DNA of 64,000 nucleotides from positions 434,001 through 498,000 of the forward strand of contig OZ025856.1 of NCBI GenBank assembly GCA_964019425.1, written 5' to 3'. The notes under the pieces were generated by a model, which saw nothing but the letters and a program-made list of their open reading frames with translations, had not been told where the DNA came from and searched no databases. The position numbers were made by a program, and so were the translations under genes. Below are positions 1 to 10,130 of the stretch, piece by piece. Every line of letters starts with the position of its first letter. Positions within the stretch are counted from its first letter, which is position 1. The DNA comes from Flectonema sp. DT1601. Its lineage: Eukaryota > Euglenozoa > Diplonemea > Diplonemida > Diplonemidae.

Positions 1-478
1 AATAAATAGGTAAAAAAAAAATAAGTAAAAAATCACCCTATGTGCAAGCAAAATTTCAAAAATCTGTCATCTCCCCACAAATTACCAGCTGTTTATTTCA
101 CATAAAATACCGTCAGCAGGTACACCTGACTAGTGATATCGTTAGCAGATGTCACGACATACTTTTGGGAATCGACTATTCCGTCTCTGTAGTGTTTTTC
201 ATACATTCGAACGATTATAATTATCGTTTTATCAGATTTCTCTCAATCCTTTTATTCATAATACCCCACTCAAATTGCTGTTACTCTAGTTCTTCATAAG
301 TCTTTTTACTGCCCTTCCCCCGCCGGTGTCCCGCCGAACCGAATCGGGCCTGGCGCAACCCCTGCGCAAACCCTTTCACATTGTAGAATTTCTAAGTTGT
401 GAAAATAATGGCAAAGCTATTGAACTTTTGTTTATTTATTGTTTTCTTGTTCTTCTAAAAAGTGTTTGAAGTTGAAGT

Positions 479-513
<35 letters not shown>

Positions 514-726
514 TAATGCGAAGATAATTATTTAACAGGTTCCCATTACAGTCTTCGAAGATTAAGAGGAAGGTAATCCGTCAGTTGATTATTATATCTC
601 CGTAACTTATATTTCATCAAAGAATCCAAATCACTAGACATGAATGGGAAGATACCATGAAGTAGAAAATTCCGTCTTTTTATTTCATCAAATATACTTT
701 TCTTAAGTTAAGTAAAAATTAATAAA
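1..726. other. Intergenic region, 5' edge
   Basis: AT-rich sequence with a 30-base T run near 480-510. An open stretch at 42-299 has no recognisable domain and looks non-coding. A GC-rich island at about 308-385 contrasts with its surroundings and contains two short potential hairpins (GCGCA/TGCGC and CCGA/TCGG). The last 50 bases hold a T-rich run and an AG at 706-707, a plausible splice acceptor for the next gene. Confidence 0.5.
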
Positions 727-2424
727 ATGAGAACGATAGGCCTGGCACTGATGGCTGCATCGCTTGCTTCCGGTCAAGGAAGTGGTCCTCCGCCTCCGGG
801 ACCTGTCTGTAAGAATTGTCCGAATATTGTGTTGTTACTAACTGATGATCAAGATGAACTGATCGGTGGTTGGGATAACATGCATCAAACTAAAGAAAAG
901 GTTCAACACAGGGGAGTTCTTGCTTCAGAATGGAGAATTCACACTCCAATCTGTGGACCATCAAGAGGACAGTTACAAAGCGGAAGATATATGCATAGCA
1001 TTGCAAGCAAAGAGAAGACACCATCACCGAAAGTCTCAAGTGGCGCGGTAAACCAAATCGATCTTGGTGGAAAGGTCTGGCCAAACTTTTTTGCGAAAAC
1101 CCTACGTGAGGAGAAAGGGTACGTCACAGGTCTATTTGGTAAGTGCATGAATGGTGGATGTGGTGTAAATACGGAAGGCGGATACAACACAAATCCTTCT
1201 TCGAATCCTCATCTGGAAGGTGTTTTTGACAGATGGTTTGAAGGCGTAGGTTACATGAACACAACGTTTTATGACAACAAAGCTGAAGGCTGCGACTGGC
1301 CGTGGACGTCTTCTAAGTGCAAAACGAAAACCTTCCCCGGTGGAAAATGGGCTGGTAAAGGTGACGGGTACACTACTTCTACAATTGGAAATCAGACTGT
1401 CGACTGGATTAATGAGATTTCTTCACAACCTGATCGAAGACCTTTTTTTATTTACTTTGCTCCACACGCTCCGCATTCTCCTGCCACTCCAGCAACCTGG
1501 TACCGAACTGGAACTATCTGCGATGATATTATTGCTCCAAGAATCCCTAACTGGAATTACAGCGGACCAGTGAGAACCTCGTGCAGCTCAAGTCCTCCTC
1601 ATGGTCCTGTCATGTGGTGGAATGCAACTGATTTTCATGAACTGGTATCTTGTCAGCCGTATTTTGATAAAAGTGATGTTCAAGCCATAGACGATCTGGC
1701 ACAAAAACGTTGCAAAGCACTGCTGTCGGTGGATGACTCGTACATGAAGATTATCGAAGCATTAGAGAACAATGAGTTAATGAACAATACTTATATTTTA
1801 GTAACATCTGATCATGGGTACAATCTTGGACATCATATGTTGCCTTCAAATAAATTCCTGTTGTATGAACACTCTCTAAGAATACCGATGCTGTTTTCAG
1901 GACCCGGAATTCAAAAGAACGGATCTTTTAACGTGATGGGGACTCAGGTGGATCTTGCTCCGACTATTCTGGGTTTCGCTGGTATCGACACGCCATCACA
2001 GATGGATGGGAGGTCGATGGTTTCTAATTTAGTGACAGAGACTGAAGGACCAATTCCTGAATCAGTCAGAAATCATTTAAAAACATCAAAACCATTCTCA
2101 CGTACATCAACATTTCATGAATACTACAACCAAGGACCTTGGCAGATTGGAACCCGTCATCCAATGGACGACTGGAGCAACACTTACATCGGTGTTACCT
2201 ACAAAGGAGATGAAGGCGATTATAAGTTCGCTATGTACGACCCGTATGGTAAGCAAACAAAATTCACAGAACCATACATGTATGAACTTTTTAATCTCAG
2301 TTCTGATCCTTATGAATTGTACAACATATACAACTCTACCGTAAATTCGAACCCCAAATTGGTTGAAATGCTAACTAACCTTACCTACACGTGGTATCAT
2401 TGTGAGGGAACGTCTTGTCAGTAG
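727..2424 (+). CDS. Secreted sulfatase, N-acetylglucosamine-6-sulfatase-like
   Basis: A 565-residue protein of the type I formylglycine sulfatase family. The N-terminus is a short hydrophobic signal peptide (residues 1-16) followed by a Pro/Gly linker. The metal-binding motif LLLTDDQ lies at about residues 36-42, and the sulfatase signature C-G-P-S-R at Cys76-Arg80, followed by GQLQSGRY. A later SDHGYNLG motif supplies further metal ligands. The family hydrolyses sulfate esters after Cys is oxidised to formylglycine; the wording of the motifs resembles glucosamine-6-sulfatases, so a glycosaminoglycan or other sulfated polysaccharide is a likely substrate, although this is inference. The length is normal for the family and no internal stop or intron is seen. 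The ATG lies 20 bases after an AG that ends a T-rich run. Confidence 0.9.
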   Translation: MRTIGLALMAASLASGQGSGPPPPGPVCKNCPNIVLLLTDDQDELIGGWDNMHQTKEKVQHRGVLASEWRIHTPICGPSRGQLQSGRYMHSIASKEKTPSPKVSSGAVNQIDLGGKVWPNFFAKTLREEKGYVTGLFGKCMNGGCGVNTEGGYNTNPSSNPHLEGVFDRWFEGVGYMNTTFYDNKAEGCDWPWTSSKCKTKTFPGGKWAGKGDGYTTSTIGNQTVDWINEISSQPDRRPFFIYFAPHAPHSPATPATWYRTGTICDDIIAPRIPNWNYSGPVRTSCSSSPPHGPVMWWNATDFHELVSCQPYFDKSDVQAIDDLAQKRCKALLSVDDSYMKIIEALENNELMNNTYILVTSDHGYNLGHHMLPSNKFLLYEHSLRIPMLFSGPGIQKNGSFNVMGTQVDLAPTILGFAGIDTPSQMDGRSMVSNLVTETEGPIPESVRNHLKTSKPFSRTSTFHEYYNQGPWQIGTRHPMDDWSNTYIGVTYKGDEGDYKFAMYDPYGKQTKFTEPYMYELFNLSSDPYELYNIYNSTVNSNPKLVEMLTNLTYTWYHCEGTSCQ

Positions 2425-3778
2425 GAGCAGTTTCTTTTAATTTTTTTTTTTTAAATTACCTTTTTATACTCTCTCCAATTATTTATAACAATACAAATAC
2501 CGCGATCATGTAAAAAAAAACTATTCAGATAAGCAGCCTTTTATTTTTTTTGATCACAGACAGTATTACTGGCGTCGCACAGAGAAATAGATAACCTCTG
2601 ACTATAATAAATAAAACGGCTCTTGATCTGAACTCGGTGCAAAAAAAAAAAAATAAAATAAAAAAATAAGCGAAGAACTCTTATCTCATCTCTGAATATC
2701 TAGTATGCTTGTTGTCCTGTGAATCGAAGTGATCTGTACCTGTGAATTGGTTAACGTAAAGTTATAAATAATTATGTAGTTCCTCGTATCCTTTATGACT
2801 TGTATTGGATTGGACAATTTTTTTTTTTTTTTTTTTTTTTGTTTGTTTTATCGTGCGTTTAATTGGTAAGCTGCCAAACGTATTTCCTTATATTGCATCA
2901 CATATGTGTGACTGAAAAACAACTTTAGTAACACCTTGCTTGGTATCGCTGAAGAAGTTTGGATTTTCTTTTTTTTTAAAAGAAGCACTGCCTTTGTGTG
3001 CAATGATGTTAACCTCTCTTCCGTCAACGTTATTATTTATTTTCAATATTCTTTCTTTGTTTTCTTTAAACACACACACCGGGTTAGTTTGGATAACTTC
3101 AACGATGCGATGATTTAAACTAATCAAAATAATTATCTCTAAAACAGCCATCATCACACACATGTGGTATAATAGATTAAACAGGAGATGTTTACAAGGC
3201 ATTGGATGAGGCCACCGTGTGGGGAATGTCAACTCGGAAACTACAGGTAAGCTTCATGGTGAGTGTCAGGGCTTCTTGCGTTAACAGGCAATCAGCATAC
3301 CGAGGGATGTGAAAACAATATGTCCAGACTGAAGAACCTCAGGGAACTTTTAGGGCAGCCACGCTATGCTGAGGACAGTCACGGTAGTGGTCTGAAGACT
3401 ACTCATCGTGCGTGGTTTCATCAAAACCATTTGGTGTACTACTATAAAAAAAATAAACTCATATTCTAAGTTATATTTGAGTATTTAAAAGTTTTAATAC
3501 TGTTTCCTTAGATTGTCAAAATTCCATTCCTTCGTCAGAAAGTTCTAACAACGATGAATGGTGAGAAAATAGAAATCACGTGGTATGATTGCTCTAGAAG
3601 GCCAACTGTTGGTCTCTTTTTCATTACAACCAGGTTTGACTGAACCCTATATTTCATATTCGTTTTAGCCAGTTTCAACTTGCTTTATATTTAATCGTAT
3701 CAAGTTACCCCCCCACTCAGCAATCCTCCGACAGAAAAAAAAAAAAAAAAAAGAAGAAGAAGACAAAAAAGGATAAAG
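2425..3778. other. Intergenic region with homopolymer tracts
   Basis: 3' flank of the sulfatase gene and 5' flank of the next gene. It contains A and T runs up to 22 bases (for example 2819-2840), and short open frames without recognisable content. Acceptor-like AGs near 3720 and 3734, just before the A-rich leader of the PB1/WD40 gene, are candidate leader-splice sites. No RNA gene was recognised. Confidence 0.5.
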
Positions 3779-6035
3779 ATGAGTGGTGAAAAGGTATCAC
3801 TTCGATTTGTGATTGGATCGAGAAAGTTTGGATATTCTGGTTTGTGTTTGTTAATAGTTTTAACTACCAATCATCAGATTGTAATCAAGTCTAATAAATA
3901 ACAACTTTCAGGATATGAATCTCGTAGACAGCAAGATTTCTATGAGATGTTTTTAAAATGTAGTGGTGGTGAAGAAACATCAGTATGAATTGTATTCAAG
4001 ATTTTTTTTTTTTTTTTTAAAATAAATTGACAAAAATACTTAACACAAAACAACAGCCATCAAAACTTTTTAAATGTTATCAGCAAAATTTTCCCGATGG
4101 AGACATGGATATTGATGTATGTTATTATTTTTAATTCCCTTTTTTTTTTTTTTTTTCTTCTCAATAAAAATAACTAAACAATAATTATTTACTAAACTCA
4201 TGCAGGACCTCTTCGATGAATATCAAAAAGAAGTCGACAAAAAGAAGAAGAAAACTGATCGCAAGAAGAAGGACAAGAAGGAAAAAGAAGAAAAGCCCTC
4301 AGACAGAGATAAAGATAGAAAAGTGAAAAAGAGTAAAGAGAGAAGGGAACGAAGCCGTTCACCAAGCAGCAGTCGGTCGAGAAGCAGCAGCGAAGGCAGA
4401 GGTAGGGGCAGAAGAGACAAACAAAGAGAATCAGACAGAAAACAGTGGGAACGTGAACAAGCAGCGCGGAGACAAGAAGAGAGTGCGAAACAAGATAAAG
4501 TAGTAAACGAATTACTTCGTAACTTGTGCATTGATCCTCCTAAGAAAGGAGAAGCGTCTGTTTCAGTTGATCCAGTCCCAGCGGCAGCACCAGCACCTGC
4601 ACCTGCACCAGTACCGTCACCAACAGGGACTCCAGTTAAAGGAGTTAATAATGTTCATTTAAAGGTTGCAATGGAAGGTAATGACAATGCTAAAATGATA
4701 ATCATACCACGTGACGTCTCATATGACATCTTAATGCATGAAGTGATGAAGAAGTGGTCACTCGATGAAAGTGCTACCTGGGTTGTTTCATTCGAAGATG
4801 AAGACGGTGACAAAATTGAAATCGACGACGCCGACTCCCTAGACATGTACATTAGTGGAATAGATACTGGTAAGAGAGGAAAGGTATTCGTTACAAGAGT
4901 TGAGGAAAGTAAGAATGCTATGGACGCTGATCCAGAAGACAACATCAACGAGTGTCCAAACCCACCAGCAAAGGAAGACGCAAACACCTCCTCTACTAAG
5001 AAGGTACAGACTGCAGTATCTAAGAAACGGGATGACGACGACGACGACTCCGTTGCTGAAGATGATCCGAACCTTGCCATGTACAAACAACCATTCCCAA
5101 AACCAAACTGTGTTCGGAAATACGCAGGTCACGACAAGGTTGCATTCTATTGTTGTTTTAGAAAGAAGGGGAAACAGTTTGCTACATCAAGCAAAGACGG
5201 AAGTATACGACTCTGGGACGTTGAAGAATCAAAACCTACTAAAGTAAAGCAAAATGCCTACAACGGTTCAGTTCTTAGCTGCGACTACAGCGAAGATGGT
5301 TCTCTTTTAGTCAGCACTTCAAACGATAAAGAAAAAAGTTTTGGTATGAAATTACACAACGGTCTAACCCTCAAGAGAAAGGGTATATTAAAGGGACACA
5401 CTCAGAAGGTGTACTGCGCAAAGTTCGTTGGTTCTGGAGCGTCACGTGTTGCCAGTGCGTCTTGTGATAAAACAGTAAAACTTTGGGATGTTGAAAAAGA
5501 AAAAGTGATTACCAAAATGCAAGGTCACAGTGCTAATATTTTCACCCTTGCTGTCAGTTCCTGCGGTTCAAAACTTGCAACAGGAGGAGACGACAAAAAG
5601 GTAAAGATCTGGAGTCTTGATGGTAAAAGCAGCGGATGCATAGGAACCCTAAGCGCCTCCAGTATTGTATGGGCTGTGGCCTTTAGTGAAGACGGGTCTC
5701 GTTTGGTAACTGGAACAATGAAACCAAAGGAAGAGGAACCTTCGTACGCAACACTTTCTGTTTACGACTTAAATAATCTCAAGTTGATGAAATCCATTAA
5801 AGTGGCGGATTCTATTCAGCATGTTGAATTTATTCAAAATGATTCTATTCTTGCATCCTGTGGTAGAGATAAAGCAATGTCATTTTTTGACGGAGAAGAC
5901 TTCAGTCTTCGTTATCACCACACGTTAGATTCTAAAATTTACCACGCATCGTTTCATGGAGATAGATTCTTAACATCGTCAATGACTGGAGAAGTTGCTC
6001 TTTGGGACCTACCTGATTTCTCAAAGTCTTCATAA
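3779..6035 (+). CDS. RS-like, PB1 and WD40-repeat protein (four exons)
   Basis: The CDS is best read as 3779-3839, 3912-3982, 4057-4116 and 4206-6035, giving 673 residues. Each junction is GT-AG and keeps the frame (phases 1, 0, 0), while the ATG at 4200 sits inside the third intron. The N-terminal 64 residues, from MSGEKVSLRFVIG, have no recognised family. Next come a Lys/Glu-rich stretch with an RS-type segment (about residues 95-125), an Ala-Pro linker, a PB1-like domain (about 210-295, with the acidic FEDEDGDKIEI motif), an Asp run, and about seven WD40 repeats (about 362-670) with GH and WD signatures. WD40 propellers and PB1 domains both mediate protein binding; the RS-like part hints at nuclear RNA-related work, which is inference. 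The combination is unusual. Confidence 0.85.
3840..3911 (+). other. Intron 1 of PB1/WD40 gene
   Basis: 72-nt GT-AG intron with donor GTTTGT and acceptor TTTCAG. It splits a Gly codon (phase 1); joining the exons reads FGYSGYESRRQQ. Confidence 0.8.
3983..4056 (+). other. Intron 2 of PB1/WD40 gene
   Basis: 74-nt GT-AG intron with donor GTATGA, an internal T run and acceptor AACAG. Phase 0; without splicing the frame stops at once. Confidence 0.8.
4117..4205 (+). other. Intron 3 of PB1/WD40 gene
   Basis: 89-nt GT-AG intron with donor GTATGT, an 18-base T run and acceptor ATGCAG. Phase 0; splicing joins GDMDID to DLFDEYQKE. The ATG at 4200-4202 is intronic and not the real start. Confidence 0.8.
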
Positions 6036-7668
6036 GATGACCGCACCTTATTTTGCGGATCACAACCTACTACGCTGCCATCAGCACGTGACTAAAGCTG
6101 CAGATGGTAAGTTCTGTGAGGACATTTTGAGACGGACTTGGAACTTAATTCTCTCACTGTATCATTAAAATTGGATTTATTTTTGATCCTTTTGGCACTT
6201 ATATTTGACGGTGTTGGTTTATTTTTTTATGTTACTTGGAAAAAAAAAGGGAGACAAACGAAGGATGTGAGGAAGGAATAAAAAAAAAAAAGAAAGAAAG
6301 AAAAAAAAAGGGGAGGATCGATTTATTTTATTTTTTACGTTCCTCCCTGACTCCCTGTCCCCCTTTATGCCTCAACACGATAGAGAACAGTTTGAACTTT
6401 CATAGCAGACATCATTATTTCTGATTTCTTTCCTCTTCTCTCTGCAATGTGTCTTTCGAATATCGGTACAGGTCTGTTTTAGATGGCCTTGTTTACCACA
6501 ACTTGAAAATGTGGAAGAAAAGAAGTAGGAAAAAAAAAAAAAAAGAGAATCTCTTGAGGGAAGGAACCTTTTTTTAGAAGGCAAATGTATGGTCCCATCT
6601 ACTAACTTAACCCCCTTCAGAACCTAAGTATGTTGTCCTTTTTTTAACTAATGTTATTCATCTCGGCTGTCGAGTTGATGTGAGTCCGTTACAGAGTTCG
6701 ATTTCCCCCCTCTCCTCGTTTCTTGTTTAAACCAAATAATACCCCGATTGATTTATTTTTCTTTTTACGGATTGCACCTTCTAAAATCTTGAAAGCAAAA
6801 ACTTAGAATATTTAAAGTTGTTGGTTATTGTTAGGATTTTTTTTTTTTTTTTACTTTAAAAAAGGAGGGGGTGGGGGAGAAATTCTTGTTGGCATCACAA
6901 GAAGGGGGGGGAAAAAAAAAGGCCGAGGTGTTTTCATTAGTTTTTAGGGTGGCATGTTCTCTGTTTTGCCTCACAGTCCCCATGCAGAATGCTACTGGTT
7001 CTGGATAAAGATTATTAATAAAGTCTCATCGGAGTGAATGACTGCTGTATTCTTCTCAGTCAACCGGTTCAGGTATTTTCCCCTCACGTTGCCACACTAC
7101 TTTCTCACCAGTTTTTCTTAGCAAAAAACTTACTTGCAGCTTTGCTTGTGTCTGACTTCCTGTAATTATTTTTACCTCAACTTTTTTATCGTTTTTTTTT
7201 TTTTTTTTTTTTTTGAAAAAAAATGGGAAAGAAAAAAAAAAAAATGATTCTTGGTGTGAGCAAAAAAACCGAAAAAAAAGGGGATGTATTATTACTGAAG
7301 ATAAGAAAAGAAAGATTAAAATTAAAAAAATCCATTCCCCTTTAGCATCACAATGCATTCATCTGGTTGTCTGTTCCACTTAAAAAATGAGGCATTTTTG
7401 TGTCTGTTGGTTTCTCACTTTTTTTTCTATTGTTATCAGTTTCTGCTTTTTGTCAGGTTTAATTAACTAAGATGGTAATAATAGTTGAATGAGAGACAGA
7501 AAAAATGGGTGAGAGGTAACACCAAGTTCGATGAAGGCCTAAAAAAAGGGACTAGTAGTATAAGATTAAGGCTCCTGAAACTACGTTTTCTATTACCCTT
7601 TTGATGTTGGGAAACTGAGAAATGAATACTTTTCTTTTACTAATTTCTACTTTTCTTATTTTCACTTT

Positions 7669-7915
7669 TCTGTTCTAAAATTAATGATACTAACTCGGGT
7701 AACTACCACGTGGGACTTGCTGAGGGTCAACCAGTGGATTTTGCCAAGCTGTGTGAAGTACCACGGTATGGTACCTTTGAATAGGCCCTACTCAAACGAA
7801 TCTCCTCTCTTAGTGCTACCTTTAAGAGACTTCCAGTTAAGGAAGAGAGTGCTGATAGAGCAAAAAAAACAGAAAAGAGCTCCCATTTGCTGCAATCAGT
7901 GCAGCAGTTCAATCT
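7669..7915 (+). pseudogene. Possible decayed coding fragment, unknown family
   Basis: One frame reads a protein-like sequence (NSGNYHVGLAEGQPVDFAKL and onward, then LLKRISSLSATFKRLPVKEE) for about 80 codons with a single internal stop after GTFE. Composition is closer to the host proteins than to the flanking homopolymer-rich DNA. I do not recognise the family. It could be a relic of a duplicated gene or chance; the evidence is weak. Confidence 0.25.
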
Positions 7916-8398
7916 GTAGGTGCTGGTAAAATGCGCTTAATCATTGAACGAACATTGCCTCCCTCTTTAATTTTGGAGCGGCATGACCGAAGACAATCTT
8001 TCTTTTCCCTCTTTTATTTCCAATCCCGTCGCCCCCCGGGAAGTTTAATTGTAGCCATGAAGGGCATTTTGATTTACATTTGTGACAGCTAAGGGGAAGT
8101 GGAGTGTTGCGAGGGAATGGCACTTTGCCACTTACCGGCTGTTGACCGCGCGGGTTATCACGTTTCCTTTTTGTTTTAGGTTTTTTGTTAGTAGTGAGAT
8201 GTGCTACATTTAATTATTTCACAACGTGTTTCGCCATCTTGAACTGCTTTTAATACAGTTTTCGTATCATCAAATACCAGTATACGGCTATTGACAAAGA
8301 GCCGCCCCCTTCCTGGTGTTCGTCTTTTTCTATGGTTAATTTTCAAGACAATATAATGTATTAATTAAGTACTCATGAGTTTTATAAAAAGCTGTTAC

Positions 8399-8444
8399 GG
8401 TAACATAGGCAAGTGGCGCTCAACTATGTTCACGTGGCCTCCAG
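8399..8444 (+). repeat. Dispersed repeat, copy 1 (pairs with 26424-26469)
   Basis: 46 nt starting GGTAACATAG and containing CTATGTTCACGTGGC. The copy at 26424-26469 in the same orientation differs at about 7 positions. Both copies follow a T/A-rich run. The function is unknown. Confidence 0.6.
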
Positions 8445-8695
8445 TGGTGCGCACAGAAACAAACAGCGAAACGGCGGAATAGATTGGTCAGTTTACAAGA
8501 ATAACTGTAACCGACTATTCCAAAGAAAAAAATTGCAACGCCGCAAAATAAGAGGCAGACCTTCCCCGGAGTACTTCCACCATACTGATGAGAGAGAATA
8601 GAGGTAAGAGGTATATGGATTCTCGAAACCTAATACTGCAACTATAAAGATCTTGGTGTATAAAAAGTCTCCAAATCTCCAAAAAATGGCCCAAT

Positions 8696-8720
8696 CCACC
8701 ATCTTTATTATATCCAAAGT
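8696..8720 (+). repeat. Left arm of an inverted repeat (pairs with 9890-9914)
   Basis: 25 nt, CCACCATCTTTATTATATCC plus five bases, matching the reverse complement of 9890-9914 at 24 of 25 positions. The arms enclose about 1.2 kb that includes the hydratase-like pseudogene at 9301-9545. Confidence 0.6.
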
Positions 8721-9300
8721 TTTTTTAGTACAATCATTCACAGAAAACACTTAGCAAAATTCAGATTCTAGAATTTTTTTTTGCATTTAACAAGTATTGT
8801 AAGAACGAAAAAGAATGTTGGCAGCACATGTAAACCTCCTTTAGCTTTATCAGTTTAAGTCGGTTCACGGTTTCGTGCACAAACAAAAAACCACAGTGTT
8901 ATATCATTATTTTCTGTATAGTTGAAGTTAAAGCCAATTCTTTTTTTTTTTTTTTTTTTACCTTTTTTTTAACTGGTTAAAGTTCTACAGGCTGGTCTTG
9001 TGTACCAACCTGGTGGGGGATTGATAACTAATGTTGAAGTTGCTTCCAGATACATCTCAGGACAACTTATCCACAAATAACGTTGGTAGCTGGTTGCACA
9101 CCAGTCTTAATGAATGATGTCAAAATTCCTAAAAGCAGCAAGGAGTGCAGCTTTGGTAGTGCTGGTGATGCAGTCTAGACGAGGGAACCGGAATCCACGC
9201 GTTCTGGCGTATCACCTGTGCTTGAAAACCAGAGAAGCAAACACACAGCCACCATAGGCGCGGATGTTCTCAATTAAATCGAGCACCCGCTTCCTCATCA

Positions 9301-9545
9301 GTGGTTAAGAGTTGGTCTCCTAGATTTCACCTGCCCTTCTGGTGGTTCTCCCTTCGTCTTCCTCTTTTGTTCCTCAACAAAGAGCTTCATTCCTTCCTTA
9401 TGGTCTGTGTTGAAGTATGCAATCGCCCTTGACACATTGATTGGTGGCAGAGTTCACCATCTCACCAATGTTAAGCAACTCCTCCCTTGACCACTTCTCA
9501 TAGCAGCGAGACGTTTGTGCTCTTTTACCCGCTGCTCTTTATCAA
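9301..9545 (-). pseudogene. Decayed enoyl-CoA hydratase-like C-terminus
   Basis: The reverse strand of 9301-9432 reads NVSRAIAYFNTDHKEGMKLF then VEEQKRKTKGE, ending in a stop at 9298-9300. The F-T-x-x-x-KEGM-x-x-F-x-E pattern is typical of the C-terminal helices of enoyl-CoA hydratase/isomerase proteins. Upstream, a different frame continues with YEKWSREELLNIGEMVNSA, so at least one frameshift separates the two, and further upstream reading is broken. No full domain is left. It is most simply a host pseudogene; the family call is moderate at best. Confidence 0.4.
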
Positions 9546-10050
9546 ATCCAGCTCCACCTTGCTTTCAGGGGTTCAAAAGCATCCTGTTTTTTCAAAAAAT
9601 TGAGTTGAATTGAGATTATTAGATTATGTACCGCTTCATTGTGGAATTATATGTTTGCCTACGAAAACCACCTTCTAAAGAGTGCATAATGACTCCGGGG
9701 GAAGACTATTTTGTCTCGTCACTCTAGGGGATTAACTGTTTTGATTTTGTACGTAAAATACAAATGTATCATAAACAACATAACGATAATTTAACATTAG
9801 TTTTAGATACAGTTGACTATGCGTGATGCTTAACTTAGCCTTTTAAAGCAACTACTCTCACGGTGTATAAAAAAAATTGGAGTATAACAACTTTGGATAT
9901 AAAAAAGATGGTGGATTTTTGGAAAAAAAAGTATGAAAGTACACATTTTGACTGTAAAATGGTAGTTTTTGAGTATGAAATTTTTCACGTGGATGTTTGG
10001 TATTTGTTTCATTTCAAAAAAAAAAAAAAGGCAAACAGACAAGAAAAAAA
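9546..10050. other. Gene-free spacer before the tRNA
   Basis: AT-rich DNA with no ORF of note. It contains the right arm of the inverted repeat at 9890-9914. An apparent - strand ORF running into the tRNA is only a translation of the tRNA gene. Confidence 0.5.
9890..9914 (-). repeat. Right arm of the inverted repeat (pairs with 8696-8720)
   Basis: 25 nt complementary to 8696-8720 with one mismatch. A GGTGTATAAAAA motif also occurs near both arms (8655 and 9862) in direct orientation. Confidence 0.6.
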
Positions 10051-10123
10051 CTCCCCCTGTTGGGTTCGAACCAACGACCTGCAGGTTAACAGCCTGACGC
10101 GCTACCGACTGCGCCAAGGGGGA
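10051..10123 (-). tRNA. tRNA-Asn (GTT)
   Basis: A 73-nt cloverleaf read on the - strand. The acceptor stem TCCCCCT/AGGGGGA is perfect, the D stem is GCGC/GCGC, the anticodon loop CTGTTAA carries GTT (Asn), and the T arm is GTTGG-TTCGAAC-CCAAC. The A box (TGGCGCAGTCGG) and B box (GGTTCGAACC) are intact. The first pair of the anticodon stem is a mismatch, otherwise all stems pair. CCA is not encoded. The poly(A) end of a LINE lies only about 10-30 bp upstream of its 5' end. Confidence 0.93.
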
Positions 10124-10130
10124 TCTGCTG

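Larger units (their letters stand above)
6036..9300. other. Long region without intact genes
   Basis: 3' flank of the PB1/WD40 gene followed by about 3 kb with many A and T runs. It includes a coding-like relic (7669-7915), a dispersed 46-nt repeat (8399-8444) and one arm of an inverted repeat (8696-8720). No intact ORF with a recognisable domain is present on either strand, and no RNA gene was found. Confidence 0.5.

Noticed and set aside
4200-4205. ATG at 4200 as start of the WD40 gene
   Set aside because: It forms part of the intron 3 acceptor (CATGCAG); the upstream exons join in frame.
9830-10117. - strand ORF starting MAQSVARQAVNLQVVGSNP
   Set aside because: It is the well-known false translation of a tRNA gene; the sequence belongs to tRNA-Asn.
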